Origin: Bacillota bacterium
Lineage (GTDB): Bacteria; Bacillota; Clostridia; Christensenellales; CAG-138
DNA length: 5,977 bases
Direction of reading: 5' to 3'
Assembly (NCBI GenBank): GCA_023396535.1
Contig: JAEWWD010000010.1
Location: 1-5,977, forward strand
Shown: positions 1 to 4,983 of the stretch, piece by piece
How the letters are laid out: the number at the start of each line of letters is the position of its first letter
Position numbering within the stretch: the first letter of the stretch is position 1
Notes under the pieces: generated by a model
What the model saw: the letters and a program-made list of their open reading frames with translations, nothing else
Told to the model about the DNA's origin: nothing
The model's database searches: none
Position numbers and translations under genes: made by a program

Positions 1-741
1 ATCCAGGTATGTTGAGAACTGCCTGCGAAGGAATACGCCCAGCATCAGCGGGTGGTTTGGCCCTATCAGGTATGGCGTGGTAAAAGAGCTGATATTGCTC
101 ATGAATATGAACGTCATCGCGATCATGACATCCTTGATGGAAAGGGGCAATATCATTTTGAAAAATACATGGAACTTGTTCGCGCCGACGTCGCGCGCGC
201 TTTCCACAATGGAATCCTGTATTCCGGCCAGGGAAGCTGTAATGATCATAGTCGCAAACGCTATGTTGAACCAGAGGTTCATCATGATAATGCCCTTGGC
301 GTTAAACAGCAGCCCCGGTTTAAAGTTCTCGCCAAACAGAATGGATAGACGATTCAGGAAACCCGAATCACGCACTATAGTGATCATGGCGTATATGGCA
401 ACGAGTTCCGGCACGAACCGAGGCAGCAGATATATCGTACCTATGAACTTGCTTATTTTTGTATTCGTAAAACGCAGGTATAAAGCCAGCAGATAGGAGA
501 TGAATATCGCCCCAACGACCGTTACGATGGTGATCCAGAACGTAAACCAAATATTTTGGAGGGCGAGTTTATTTGTGAACAGGTAGCGATAATTTTCCAG
601 CGTGAACGCGCCTTCCGGCGTTTGAAAGCTCTTCACCACCGTGTTCAGCATGGGATATACGATGATGCCCAGCGCCACAGTCAGTGCGGGCAATAGCATT
701 GCCACGATGAAAAGATTGGTTTTCCACGTACGCTTTTTCAT
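1..741 (-). CDS. ABC transporter permease, PotB-like (partial, C-terminus off the left edge)
   Basis: Inner-membrane permease of a binding-protein-dependent importer. The frame is open from an ATG at 741 to base 1 (247 codons) with no stop, so the gene continues beyond the window; relatives are usually about 270-300 residues, so perhaps the last membrane helix is missing. It starts MKKRTWKTNL, with hydrophobic segments at roughly residues 9-31, 66-88, 98-122, 149-172 and 204-220. The ATPase-docking EAA loop is clear at residues 180-201 (ESARDVGANK... followed by ILPLS, with the invariant Gly at 186). The LENYRYLF stretch after the first helix is typical of PotB-type permeases. An AAGGAGG ribosome binding site lies 7 nt before the ATG. 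It follows the solute-binding protein gene after 77 bp containing a strong stem-loop. Family assignment is firm; the substrate cannot be read from the sequence. Confidence 0.93.
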   Translation of the reverse strand, partial: MKKRTWKTNLFIVAMLLPALTVALGIIVYPMLNTVVKSFQTPEGAFTLENYRYLFTNKLALQNIWFTFWITIVTVVGAIFISYLLALYLRFTNTKISKFIGTIYLLPRFVPELVAIYAMITIVRDSGFLNRLSILFGENFKPGLLFNAKGIIMMNLWFNIAFATMIITASLAGIQDSIVESARDVGANKFHVFFKMILPLSIKDVMIAMTFIFMSNISSFTTPYLIGPNHPLMLGVFLRRQFSTYLD

Positions 742-748
742 GCCGTGG

Positions 749-755
749 CCTCCTT
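749..755 (-). promoter_or_regulatory. Ribosome binding site of the PotB-like permease
   Basis: A perfect AAGGAGG on the minus strand lies 7 nt upstream of the ATG at 741. It fixes that start. A strong site here fits independent translation initiation after the preceding stem-loop. Confidence 0.85.
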
Positions 756-773
756 TTCAGTTAATACGCGGAC

Positions 774-799
774 CGGGCGGGGCGGCAAAGCCCCGCCCG
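774..799 (-). other. GC-rich stem-loop between binding-protein and permease genes
   Basis: A perfect 10-bp inverted repeat (CGGGCGGGGC and its complement) with a 6-nt loop lies 20 bp after the stop codon of the binding-protein gene, inside the operon. On the minus strand the stem is followed by GTCCGCGTATTAA rather than a T-run, so it does not look like a full intrinsic terminator. The plus-strand side also lacks a T-run. A 3'-protecting or expression-graduating hairpin downstream of the binding-protein cistron is the likely role. This is inferred from position and from similar arrangements in other importer operons. Confidence 0.7.
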
Positions 800-818
800 T
801 AATTAGCGAACGAATACT

Positions 819-2030
819 TTAGCCGAGAGTCGCTATTTCCTCATCCCATTTCTGGTACATCTGTTTGGTCAGATCGCCCAGGGAGATGACGGAGAATTTG
901 GTCACATCCAAACCGGATACCTGGGCCACAACGTCGGACTGTATCGTGGAGGCGTCGATGACCGGGACGGCGAATATGCTCTCCAGACACATCTTCTGGG
1001 CCTCAGGGCTGATCATGTAGTTAAGAAAATCGTAGCAGGCCTCCTGATTGGAACCAATGGAGGGCAGCGCTAACACAACGTCCGTACCGTTGAGGGGCTG
1101 ATCAAGCTGGTAGATTTTCACGGTATCCGGGAGAGTTCCGGACGCAAGGTTGGAAAGCACCTGATCCGCCCAGGCGGGGATAATATCGACTTCCTTATTG
1201 ATGAGCAGATCCAACGTGCCCTGGTTCTTATTGGGATATACGACCTGGCCGCCGGATTTGTACATATACGGATGAACTTCAGCCATCCATTCAAAACCCG
1301 GGCCCCAGCTATCCTTCCACTTGGGATCGTTGGAAGTCTTCGATTCTACCGGAAGATCCTTGTAAACGACAGTCTGCACAAAGCCGCCGCCCGCCCCGCC
1401 GGTGCTGGGTACATTGTACGCAAACCTGCCGGGGTTGGCCTTGATCCAGTCGGTCAGCTCAGCCCAGGTCTTGGGCGGGTTGGACACGCGCGCGGAATCG
1501 TAGGCGAACACAACGGTCGTGCCACGGTACGGCAATACCTTGCTGTTGTCGAACGCGGATTTAATGAGCACATTCTTGTAATTCGGGATCTTGGAGAAGT
1601 CGAGCGGAACAAACAGATCATTGCTGCCCGCGGCGTCGCAATATTGCTGCAGCGCCGTGCTGTTTTCAGCGATGATGTCGAAGCCGGCGTCCTTCTGGCC
1701 AGTCTTATAGGCGGCGCCCAGACGGTCATACAGCGCCGTATCGCCGGTACCGGAGAGCAGGAATTGCAGTTCCACGACCGCAGTAGATTCGGGGCGCGCG
1801 TTATACGCGGCAACAATTGCAGTAAAGAGGTCCGAAACGTTCTGGGAGCCCGTCGACCAAAGCGTGATCTTCGGCTTCTCAGCGGGCTGTGCAGGCGCTT
1901 CCGTCGCAGCGGGCGCTGCGGTAGCCGCAGGCGCGGGGGTGGCAGCAACGGGCTGTTGCGCACATCCTGCAAGCGCTGAAATTGCAAGCACCAGGATGAG
2001 CATAAATGTAATCGTACGCTTGATGTTCAT
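819..2030 (-). CDS. ABC transporter solute-binding lipoprotein
   Basis: Extracytoplasmic substrate-capture lipoprotein of the importer, 403 residues, a usual size for type 2 periplasmic-binding-protein folds. The N-terminus MNIKRTITFM plus a hydrophobic stretch ends in a lipobox LAGC with Cys23 as the lipid anchor. Residues 24-54 form an Ala/Pro-rich tether, and the mature domain begins near ITLWSTGS. A PGRFAYNVPSTGGAGGG stretch (about 200-216) and the TWAEL and DFLNYMISPEAQ segments resemble binding proteins of the polyamine/thiamine/iron/YnjB branch. The ATG at 2030 is chosen because it has an AAGGAGGAG site and begins the signal peptide; the frame stays open to 2192, but that extension overlaps the ATPase gene and lacks a signal sequence. 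It sits 58 bp after the ATPase gene. The ligand is unknown; the linked phosphodiesterase suggests a phosphodiester, but polyamines, phosphonates or metals are not excluded. Confidence 0.94.
   Translation of the reverse strand: MNIKRTITFMLILVLAISALAGCAQQPVAATPAPAATAAPAATEAPAQPAEKPKITLWSTGSQNVSDLFTAIVAAYNARPESTAVVELQFLLSGTGDTALYDRLGAAYKTGQKDAGFDIIAENSTALQQYCDAAGSNDLFVPLDFSKIPNYKNVLIKSAFDNSKVLPYRGTTVVFAYDSARVSNPPKTWAELTDWIKANPGRFAYNVPSTGGAGGGFVQTVVYKDLPVESKTSNDPKWKDSWGPGFEWMAEVHPYMYKSGGQVVYPNKNQGTLDLLINKEVDIIPAWADQVLSNLASGTLPDTVKIYQLDQPLNGTDVVLALPSIGSNQEACYDFLNYMISPEAQKMCLESIFAVPVIDASTIQSDVVAQVSGLDVTKFSVISLGDLTKQMYQKWDEEIATLG
1875..1949 (-). repeat. Low-complexity Ala/Pro/Thr-coding tract (lipoprotein tether)
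   Basis: GC-rich imperfect repeats of short Ala-Pro-Ala-Ala-Thr-type units encode about residues 28-52 of the binding lipoprotein. They form a flexible spacer between the lipidated Cys23 and the folded domain. Such tethers are common in clostridial lipoproteins, and their length tends to vary between strains. Confidence 0.65.
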
Positions 2031-2035
2031 GGTTT

Positions 2036-2044
2036 CTCCTCCTT
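2036..2044 (-). promoter_or_regulatory. Ribosome binding site that fixes the binding-protein start
   Basis: AAGGAGGAG on the minus strand lies 5 nt from the ATG at 2030 (7 nt if counted from AAGGAGG). It selects this start over the in-frame extension reaching 2192, and is among the strongest sites in the window. That fits the excess of binding protein importers usually need. Confidence 0.85.
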
Positions 2045-2054
2045 GAGTTTTTTT

Positions 2055-2081
2055 GAGCAAGGGCAGGCGCGCCCTAATCTC
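2055..2081 (-). other. Possible stem-loop in the ATPase/binding-protein spacer
   Basis: On the minus strand AGGGC, a 6-nt loop and GCCCT (2060-2075) form a 5-bp stem. It is flanked by a further GAG/CTC pairing across a small internal loop (2055-2057 with 2079-2081). It begins 7 bp after the ATPase stop and ends about 10 nt before the ribosome binding site. An A-run, not a T-run, follows, so it is not a terminator. A 5'-stabilising or processing structure for the binding-protein message is possible but unproven. Confidence 0.35.
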
Positions 2082-2088
2082 GCTGGTT

Positions 2089-3066
2089 TTATACTTTCTC
2101 GTCGTATCGATGTGCGATATTAAATGAAAGCGAAACATCCTCGCCACGGCGGAAATCCTTTGTCTGCTCAGCGTCCATGAACGCCTTGACAATGCCGCCT
2201 TCCGTATCCAACGTCATTTCGCAATAATGGCCCAGCATCATGATGTTTCGCACAACGCCGCGCAAATCCCCGCCGTCGCCGTGCGAAACCGTTACATTCT
2301 CAGGCCGCACCGCAGTCGTCGTGCCGTCGGGCTGCGCAATGAAGTTCATTTCGCCTATGAAATCCGCGACATACCGGCTCACAGGATGATTGTATATCTC
2401 CTGCGGAGTGCCGATCTGCTCGAAACTGCCCTTGTTCATTACCACAATGCGGTCGGAGAGCGCCATGGCCTCCTCCTGATCATGCGTGACGAATACAACG
2501 GTGATATTGAGGTCAATCTGAATTTTTCGGAGTTCTTCCCGCATCTGCGAACGTATTTTTGCGTCGAGCGCGGAAAAGGGTTCGTCCAGCAGCAATACGT
2601 CGGGCTGCAGCAACAAGGAACGGCCTATCGCGATACGCTGCTGCTGGCCGCCGGACATCTGGCCGGGATATTTCTTCTCCATGCCGGGCATTTTGACGAT
2701 TTCCAGCATCTCGGTGACACGACGCTTGCGCTCGTCCTTGGGAATGCCGCGCAGCTTGAGCCCAAAAGACATATTTTCCATAACCGTCATGTGCGGCCAG
2801 AGATTATAGCTCTGGAATACCATAGCCGTCGGCCGCTTTTCCGGCGGCAGATGCGATATTTCCTTGCCGTCAATCAGTATGGAGCCGGAATTGCACTGCA
2901 GGAAGCCGCCAATGGTACGCAGTATGGTAGTTTTGCCACATCCGGAGGGGCCAAGCAGCGTCACCAGCTCGCCTGTATTGACGGTCAGGTTAATATTCCG
3001 CACGCCGTCGCCGGACTTGTACAATGTGGTCATATCCTTAATTTCCAGCTTTATATTTTCGCCCAT
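2089..3066 (-). CDS. ABC transporter ATP-binding protein with C-terminal TOBE domain
   Basis: Cytosolic ATPase energising the importer, 325 residues, within the usual range for PotA/FbpC-type subunits. All nucleotide-binding motifs are intact: Walker A GPSGCGKTT (39-47), Q-loop Gln85 in VFQSYNLWPHMTV, signature MSGGQQQR (137-144), Walker B VLLLDEP (157-163, catalytic Glu162), D-loop SALD (165-168) and H-loop His195 in VTHDQEEA. Residues from about 240 form a TOBE-type region with the characteristic VRPENV (253-258), seen in ATPases of the polyamine, iron and thiamine branch. The ATG at 3066 has a GGGGGAGG site 7 nt upstream. Only 16 bp separate it from the upstream permease stop, so the two are surely co-transcribed. 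The signature starts with Met instead of Leu, a tolerated change. Substrate specificity cannot be read from this subunit. Confidence 0.96.
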   Translation of the reverse strand: MGENIKLEIKDMTTLYKSGDGVRNINLTVNTGELVTLLGPSGCGKTTILRTIGGFLQCNSGSILIDGKEISHLPPEKRPTAMVFQSYNLWPHMTVMENMSFGLKLRGIPKDERKRRVTEMLEIVKMPGMEKKYPGQMSGGQQQRIAIGRSLLLQPDVLLLDEPFSALDAKIRSQMREELRKIQIDLNITVVFVTHDQEEAMALSDRIVVMNKGSFEQIGTPQEIYNHPVSRYVADFIGEMNFIAQPDGTTTAVRPENVTVSHGDGGDLRGVVRNIMMLGHYCEMTLDTEGGIVKAFMDAEQTKDFRRGEDVSLSFNIAHRYDEKV

Positions 3067-3082
3067 TTTGTCGCCTCCCCCT

Positions 3083-3925
3083 TTATCGACCCATCTTGAA
3101 GCCCCTGGAAATCGTCTCCGCGCCGATATATCTGCGCATCAGGAACAGGAGCAGTATGTTCGGTATAATCAGTATCAACGCAAACACCGCGCCTGCGGTC
3201 GCCGGATAATCGAGTATGACCCCGTACATCTCAACCGGCATCGTGCGGTATGTCGGCAGGCCGACGAGCAGCGTACCCGTGTTCTCTCCAAGAGAGCCTA
3301 TGAACGCGAACATGGCGGCGACCGCTATACCCGGCCAGGACATGGGCAGCGTAACATGCAGGAATGTCCGGATGGGGCCGGCGCCCGCGTCGCGCGCGGC
3401 CTCTTCCTGCTGGCGCGGAACGCTGCGAAACGCGCCGGTGGGCAGCCATATCATCATCATCATGGTGCCCAGCAGGTGAATGAGCAGGACGCCCGGAAAA
3501 GTGCCCATCAAGCCAATTTTATAATAAATAATGCCGATCGCGGTGTAGATACCGATGCGTGGAAAAGCATTGCCCAATAGAAATGAAAACATAACCGCTC
3601 TGCGCCCCGGGAAATCATAGCGCGCCAGTACATACGCCGCCGGCAGACAGATCAGCATGGCAAGAGCGGTCGTAATAGTCGCAATAAGGAAGGAAAGGGA
3701 GATAGAACTCACCAACGTAGGCTGACTCAGGACATATTTCCACCATTGGAAGCCGAATTCCTGGGGCAGGACGGCGGGCATTTCATATTTATTGGCGAAC
3801 GCCAGCATAAACATGTGTAGCAGCGGTCCGTAGAAAAACAAAAGAAATGCTACGAGCAAAAGAAATTCGAAGAATTTCTTCTTCCCCAATAAATGATACC
3901 ATCGTTTCGGATGCAGGTATTTCAT
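3083..3925 (-). CDS. ABC transporter permease, PotC-like
   Basis: Second inner-membrane permease of the importer, 280 residues, full length for the family. Hydrophobic segments lie at about residues 19-42, 71-101, 109-137, 145-165, 197-215 and 242-263, giving the expected six helices. The EAA loop is intact at 174-194 (EEAARDAGAGP... ending in VTLP, with Gly181), which docks on the ATPase. The short basic N-terminus (KYLHPKRWYHLLGKKK) is cytosolic. I chose the ATG at 3925; an in-frame GTG at 3934 is an alternative that would add three residues, and a purine-rich GAGGAAAGGGTGG serves either. It follows the phosphodiesterase by 67 bp and precedes the ATPase by 16 bp. It pairs with the PotB-like permease at the left edge to make the heterodimeric channel. 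The substrate is unknown. Confidence 0.94.
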   Translation of the reverse strand: MKYLHPKRWYHLLGKKKFFEFLLLVAFLLFFYGPLLHMFMLAFANKYEMPAVLPQEFGFQWWKYVLSQPTLVSSISLSFLIATITTALAMLICLPAAYVLARYDFPGRRAVMFSFLLGNAFPRIGIYTAIGIIYYKIGLMGTFPGVLLIHLLGTMMMMIWLPTGAFRSVPRQQEEAARDAGAGPIRTFLHVTLPMSWPGIAVAAMFAFIGSLGENTGTLLVGLPTYRTMPVEMYGVILDYPATAGAVFALILIIPNILLLFLMRRYIGAETISRGFKMGR

Positions 3926-3966
3926 ACATGCCACCCTTTCCTCATGAATTTCAAATGCCGCACGAC

Positions 3967-3979
3967 CGGATTTGATCCG
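3967..3979 (-). other. Small inverted repeat after the phosphodiesterase gene
   Basis: A perfect CGGAT-ttg-ATCCG hairpin (5-bp stem, 3-nt loop) lies 13 bp past the phosphodiesterase stop and 41 bp before the permease start. It has no T-run on either side. It is too small to call a terminator and may be incidental. Confidence 0.25.
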
Positions 3980-3992
3980 CTCCGCCCCGGCT

Positions 3993-4727
3993 TCAATAGC
4001 CTAATAGCTGCTTGCGTACTCCCAAAGCCTGCCTGACGTTGAGTGTCGTCAGGTTCAGCACGCCGCCCGATATCAGACGTTCCATGTCCTCTTGGTCGTT
4101 GACTGTCCAAACCGATATGGGAACGCCCATCGTATAAACAAAAGAAAACAATTGCCGCGCCCAACCTGAATACGGCAGGTTAACCGCCTGAATCCCCAGA
4201 GTAAAGCTCTGCTCTACCAATTCGCCGAGCTTTGAAGAAAGTTCCTCCTGATGCGCCTGCACGACATCCCAGGGGGCCTGTTTTGAAAGCTCCGCGTTTG
4301 GAAACCGCTTCACACAATACTCCTTGAGAAGTTCTTCAATATTGAGATGCACCGCGGCGCGCCGGACAATGGCCGGGTCGGCTTTGAGCAAGTCCGGCGT
4401 TACGCTGCCCGAAAGCGTAATTTGTTCCCCCAGTCGCTTACGCGCGGCAAGCGCGAGAACATCATGTACGATTTCCGTTTCCTTTATATCGCAGTTGACA
4501 CGAACATTGCCCGCCTGCGCGGCATCAAATACTTCGCTCAACAGAGCACAGCCGGAATACTCTTCGCGCTGATTATGAGATATCACCAAAGAACCGCTTT
4601 TGTCACGGCGCACATCCATTTCAACAACGTCGGCGCCATATAAAATGCCTGTATGAACGGATGCCATGGAATCCCGTAAAGTACCTTCACATCCGGAATG
4701 CGCAGTTATCGTTAAATACTCTGCCAC
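3993..4727 (-). CDS. Glycerophosphodiester phosphodiesterase family protein (divergent, cytosolic)
   Basis: Predicted TIM-barrel metal-dependent phosphodiesterase, 244 residues, the usual size of UgpQ-type enzymes that split glycerophosphodiesters into glycerol 3-phosphate and an alcohol. Motifs visible: first catalytic His10 in ITAHSG, metal ligands Glu36 and Asp38 in VEMDV, second His51 in ISHN, Asp80-Ile-Lys82 in the position of the usual E-I-K, and the C-terminal VWTVND (206-211). Departures from the common pattern: the Arg after the first His is Ser, the PENT segment reads LRDS, and the third metal ligand Glu is Asp. The chemistry is probably kept but specificity may differ. There is no signal peptide, so it acts inside the cell on imported substrate. 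GTG at 4727 is chosen for its 8-9 nt spacing from GGAGG(G); TTG at 4730 is an alternative. It is the first gene of the leftward operon, 67 bp before the permease. Confidence 0.88.
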   Translation of the reverse strand: MAEYLTITAHSGCEGTLRDSMASVHTGILYGADVVEMDVRRDKSGSLVISHNQREEYSGCALLSEVFDAAQAGNVRVNCDIKETEIVHDVLALAARKRLGEQITLSGSVTPDLLKADPAIVRRAAVHLNIEELLKEYCVKRFPNAELSKQAPWDVVQAHQEELSSKLGELVEQSFTLGIQAVNLPYSGWARQLFSFVYTMGVPISVWTVNDQEDMERLISGGVLNLTTLNVRQALGVRKQLLGY

Positions 4728-4735
4728 CAAACGTG

Positions 4736-4741
4736 CCCTCC
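4736..4741 (-). promoter_or_regulatory. Ribosome binding site of the phosphodiesterase gene
   Basis: GGAGGG on the minus strand precedes two adjacent in-frame starts, TTG at 4730 (5 nt) and GTG at 4727 (8 nt). The spacing and codon preference favour GTG. No ATG is available near it. Confidence 0.7.
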
Positions 4742-4761
4742 AAATCGAATTAGAAAATTAA

Positions 4762-4775
4762 TGCAACCGGTTGCA
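4762..4775. promoter_or_regulatory. Operator 1: LacI-family-type palindrome before the operon
   Basis: TGCAACCGGTTGCA is a perfect 14-bp palindrome with the central CG typical of LacI-family operators, 34 bp upstream of the phosphodiesterase start. It shares AATG.AACCGGTT..CAA with operator 2, whose centre is 116 bp away. It also satisfies the relaxed cre pattern TGNAANCGNTNNCA, so CcpA is an alternative binder. The divergent LacI-family regulator is the most likely ligand, by linkage. Confidence 0.82.
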
Positions 4776-4785
4776 AAAATGAGAA

Positions 4786-4815
4786 ATTAAAAATCCGACA
4801 AACTTCATGGATGAA
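4786..4815 (-). promoter_or_regulatory. Candidate operon promoter (weak match)
   Basis: On the minus strand TTTAAT (4791 to 4786, 5 of 6 to the sigma-A -10 box) has a poor -35 candidate TTCATC (4815 to 4810) at 18-bp spacing. It would start transcription near 4779, directly before operator 1, giving a leader of about 50 nt. An alternative TCTAAT at 4754-4749 with TTGCAA 16 bp upstream would place the start on the ribosome binding site and is less likely. A weak promoter could mean an activator is needed. Confidence 0.35.
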
Positions 4816-4821
4816 GAAGTT
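4801..4821. repeat. Inverted repeat between the two operators
   Basis: Two overlapping dyads are visible: AACTTC/GAAGTT (4801-4806 and 4816-4821) and CTTCAT-gg-ATGAAG (4803-4816, 6-bp arms). They lie between the operators and over the weak -35 region of the candidate operon promoter. This could be a second regulator site, but it is short and no family is recognised. Confidence 0.3.
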
Positions 4822-4849
4822 CAGGATTATGAAAGAATAACGTAGGGGA

Positions 4850-4878
4850 TTGACTGAAATTCTCTTATGAATTATAAT
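4850..4878 (+). promoter_or_regulatory. Sigma-A promoter of the LacI-family regulator
   Basis: TTGACT (4850-4855), a 17-bp spacer and a perfect TATAAT (4873-4878) form a near-consensus vegetative promoter reading right. The predicted start is near 4885, leaving a leader of about 99 nt before the regulator. Operator 2 begins at the last base of the -10 box and covers the start site, so bound repressor should block this promoter. Confidence 0.88.
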
Positions 4879-4891
4879 GGAACCGGTTTCA
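4878..4891. promoter_or_regulatory. Operator 2: LacI-family-type palindrome on the regulator's start site
   Basis: TGGAACCGGTTTCA is a 14-bp dyad with one mismatched pair and the same AACCGGTT core as operator 1. It overlaps the end of the -10 box and its centre (4884/4885) falls on the predicted +1 of the regulator promoter. Negative autoregulation is the natural reading. It also fits the relaxed cre pattern. Confidence 0.82.
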
Positions 4892-4932
4892 ATTAAAGAT
4901 AAACTTAAACTATATTTTCATTATAACATCAC

Positions 4933-4975
4933 GCGTAATATATGCAAGGGTGTTTTTTGTTTTTTGAAGGGGGGG
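4933..4975 (+). other. Regulator leader: weak hairpin, T-runs and G-run
   Basis: The leader holds a 5-bp stem with one G-U pair and a 3-nt loop (4933-4945). After 7 nt come T6-G-T6 (4953-4965) and then GAA followed by seven G (4969-4975), which doubles as the ribosome binding site 8 nt before the ATG at 4984. The hairpin is too weak and too far from the T-run to call a terminator. The rest of the leader is plain AT-rich sequence. Confidence 0.35.
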
Positions 4976-4983
4976 ATATACAT

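Noticed and set aside
1743..1752. CCGGTACCGG palindrome within the binding-protein gene as a third operator
   Set aside because: It lacks the AACCGGTT core and TG/CA ends of the two real candidates, and it lies in GC-rich coding sequence where such 10-bp palindromes arise by chance.
1272..1979. A 235-codon plus-strand frame opposite the binding-protein gene
   Set aside because: It is Arg/Gly-rich with no recognisable domain and lies fully within the better-supported lipoprotein gene. It arises from the GC-rich codon pattern.
2031..2192. N-terminal extension of the binding protein in the same frame
   Set aside because: It overlaps the ATPase 3' end by over 100 bp and lacks a ribosome binding site. 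It would also bury the signal peptide and lipobox 54 residues inside the protein.
2227..3099. A 290-codon open frame on the plus strand opposite the ATPase gene
   Set aside because: It is entirely antisense to a gene with all ABC motifs, has low-complexity His/Arg/Gln-rich composition, and has no convincing ribosome binding site. It is a shadow frame.
2864..3580. A 238-codon plus-strand frame spanning the ATPase/permease junction
   Set aside because: It crosses two well-supported genes on the other strand and has no family features.
3922..3945. Seven-codon mini-ORF (MRKGWHV) whose TGA overlaps the PotC-like permease ATG, hinting at translational coupling
   Set aside because: There is no ribosome binding site before its ATG, and the overlap could be chance in a purine-rich ribosome binding region.
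4933..4965. Hairpin followed by T-rich tract in the regulator leader, as a terminator or attenuator
   Set aside because: The stem is 5 bp with a G-U pair and is separated from the T-run by 7 nt. This is too weak to support a terminator call.
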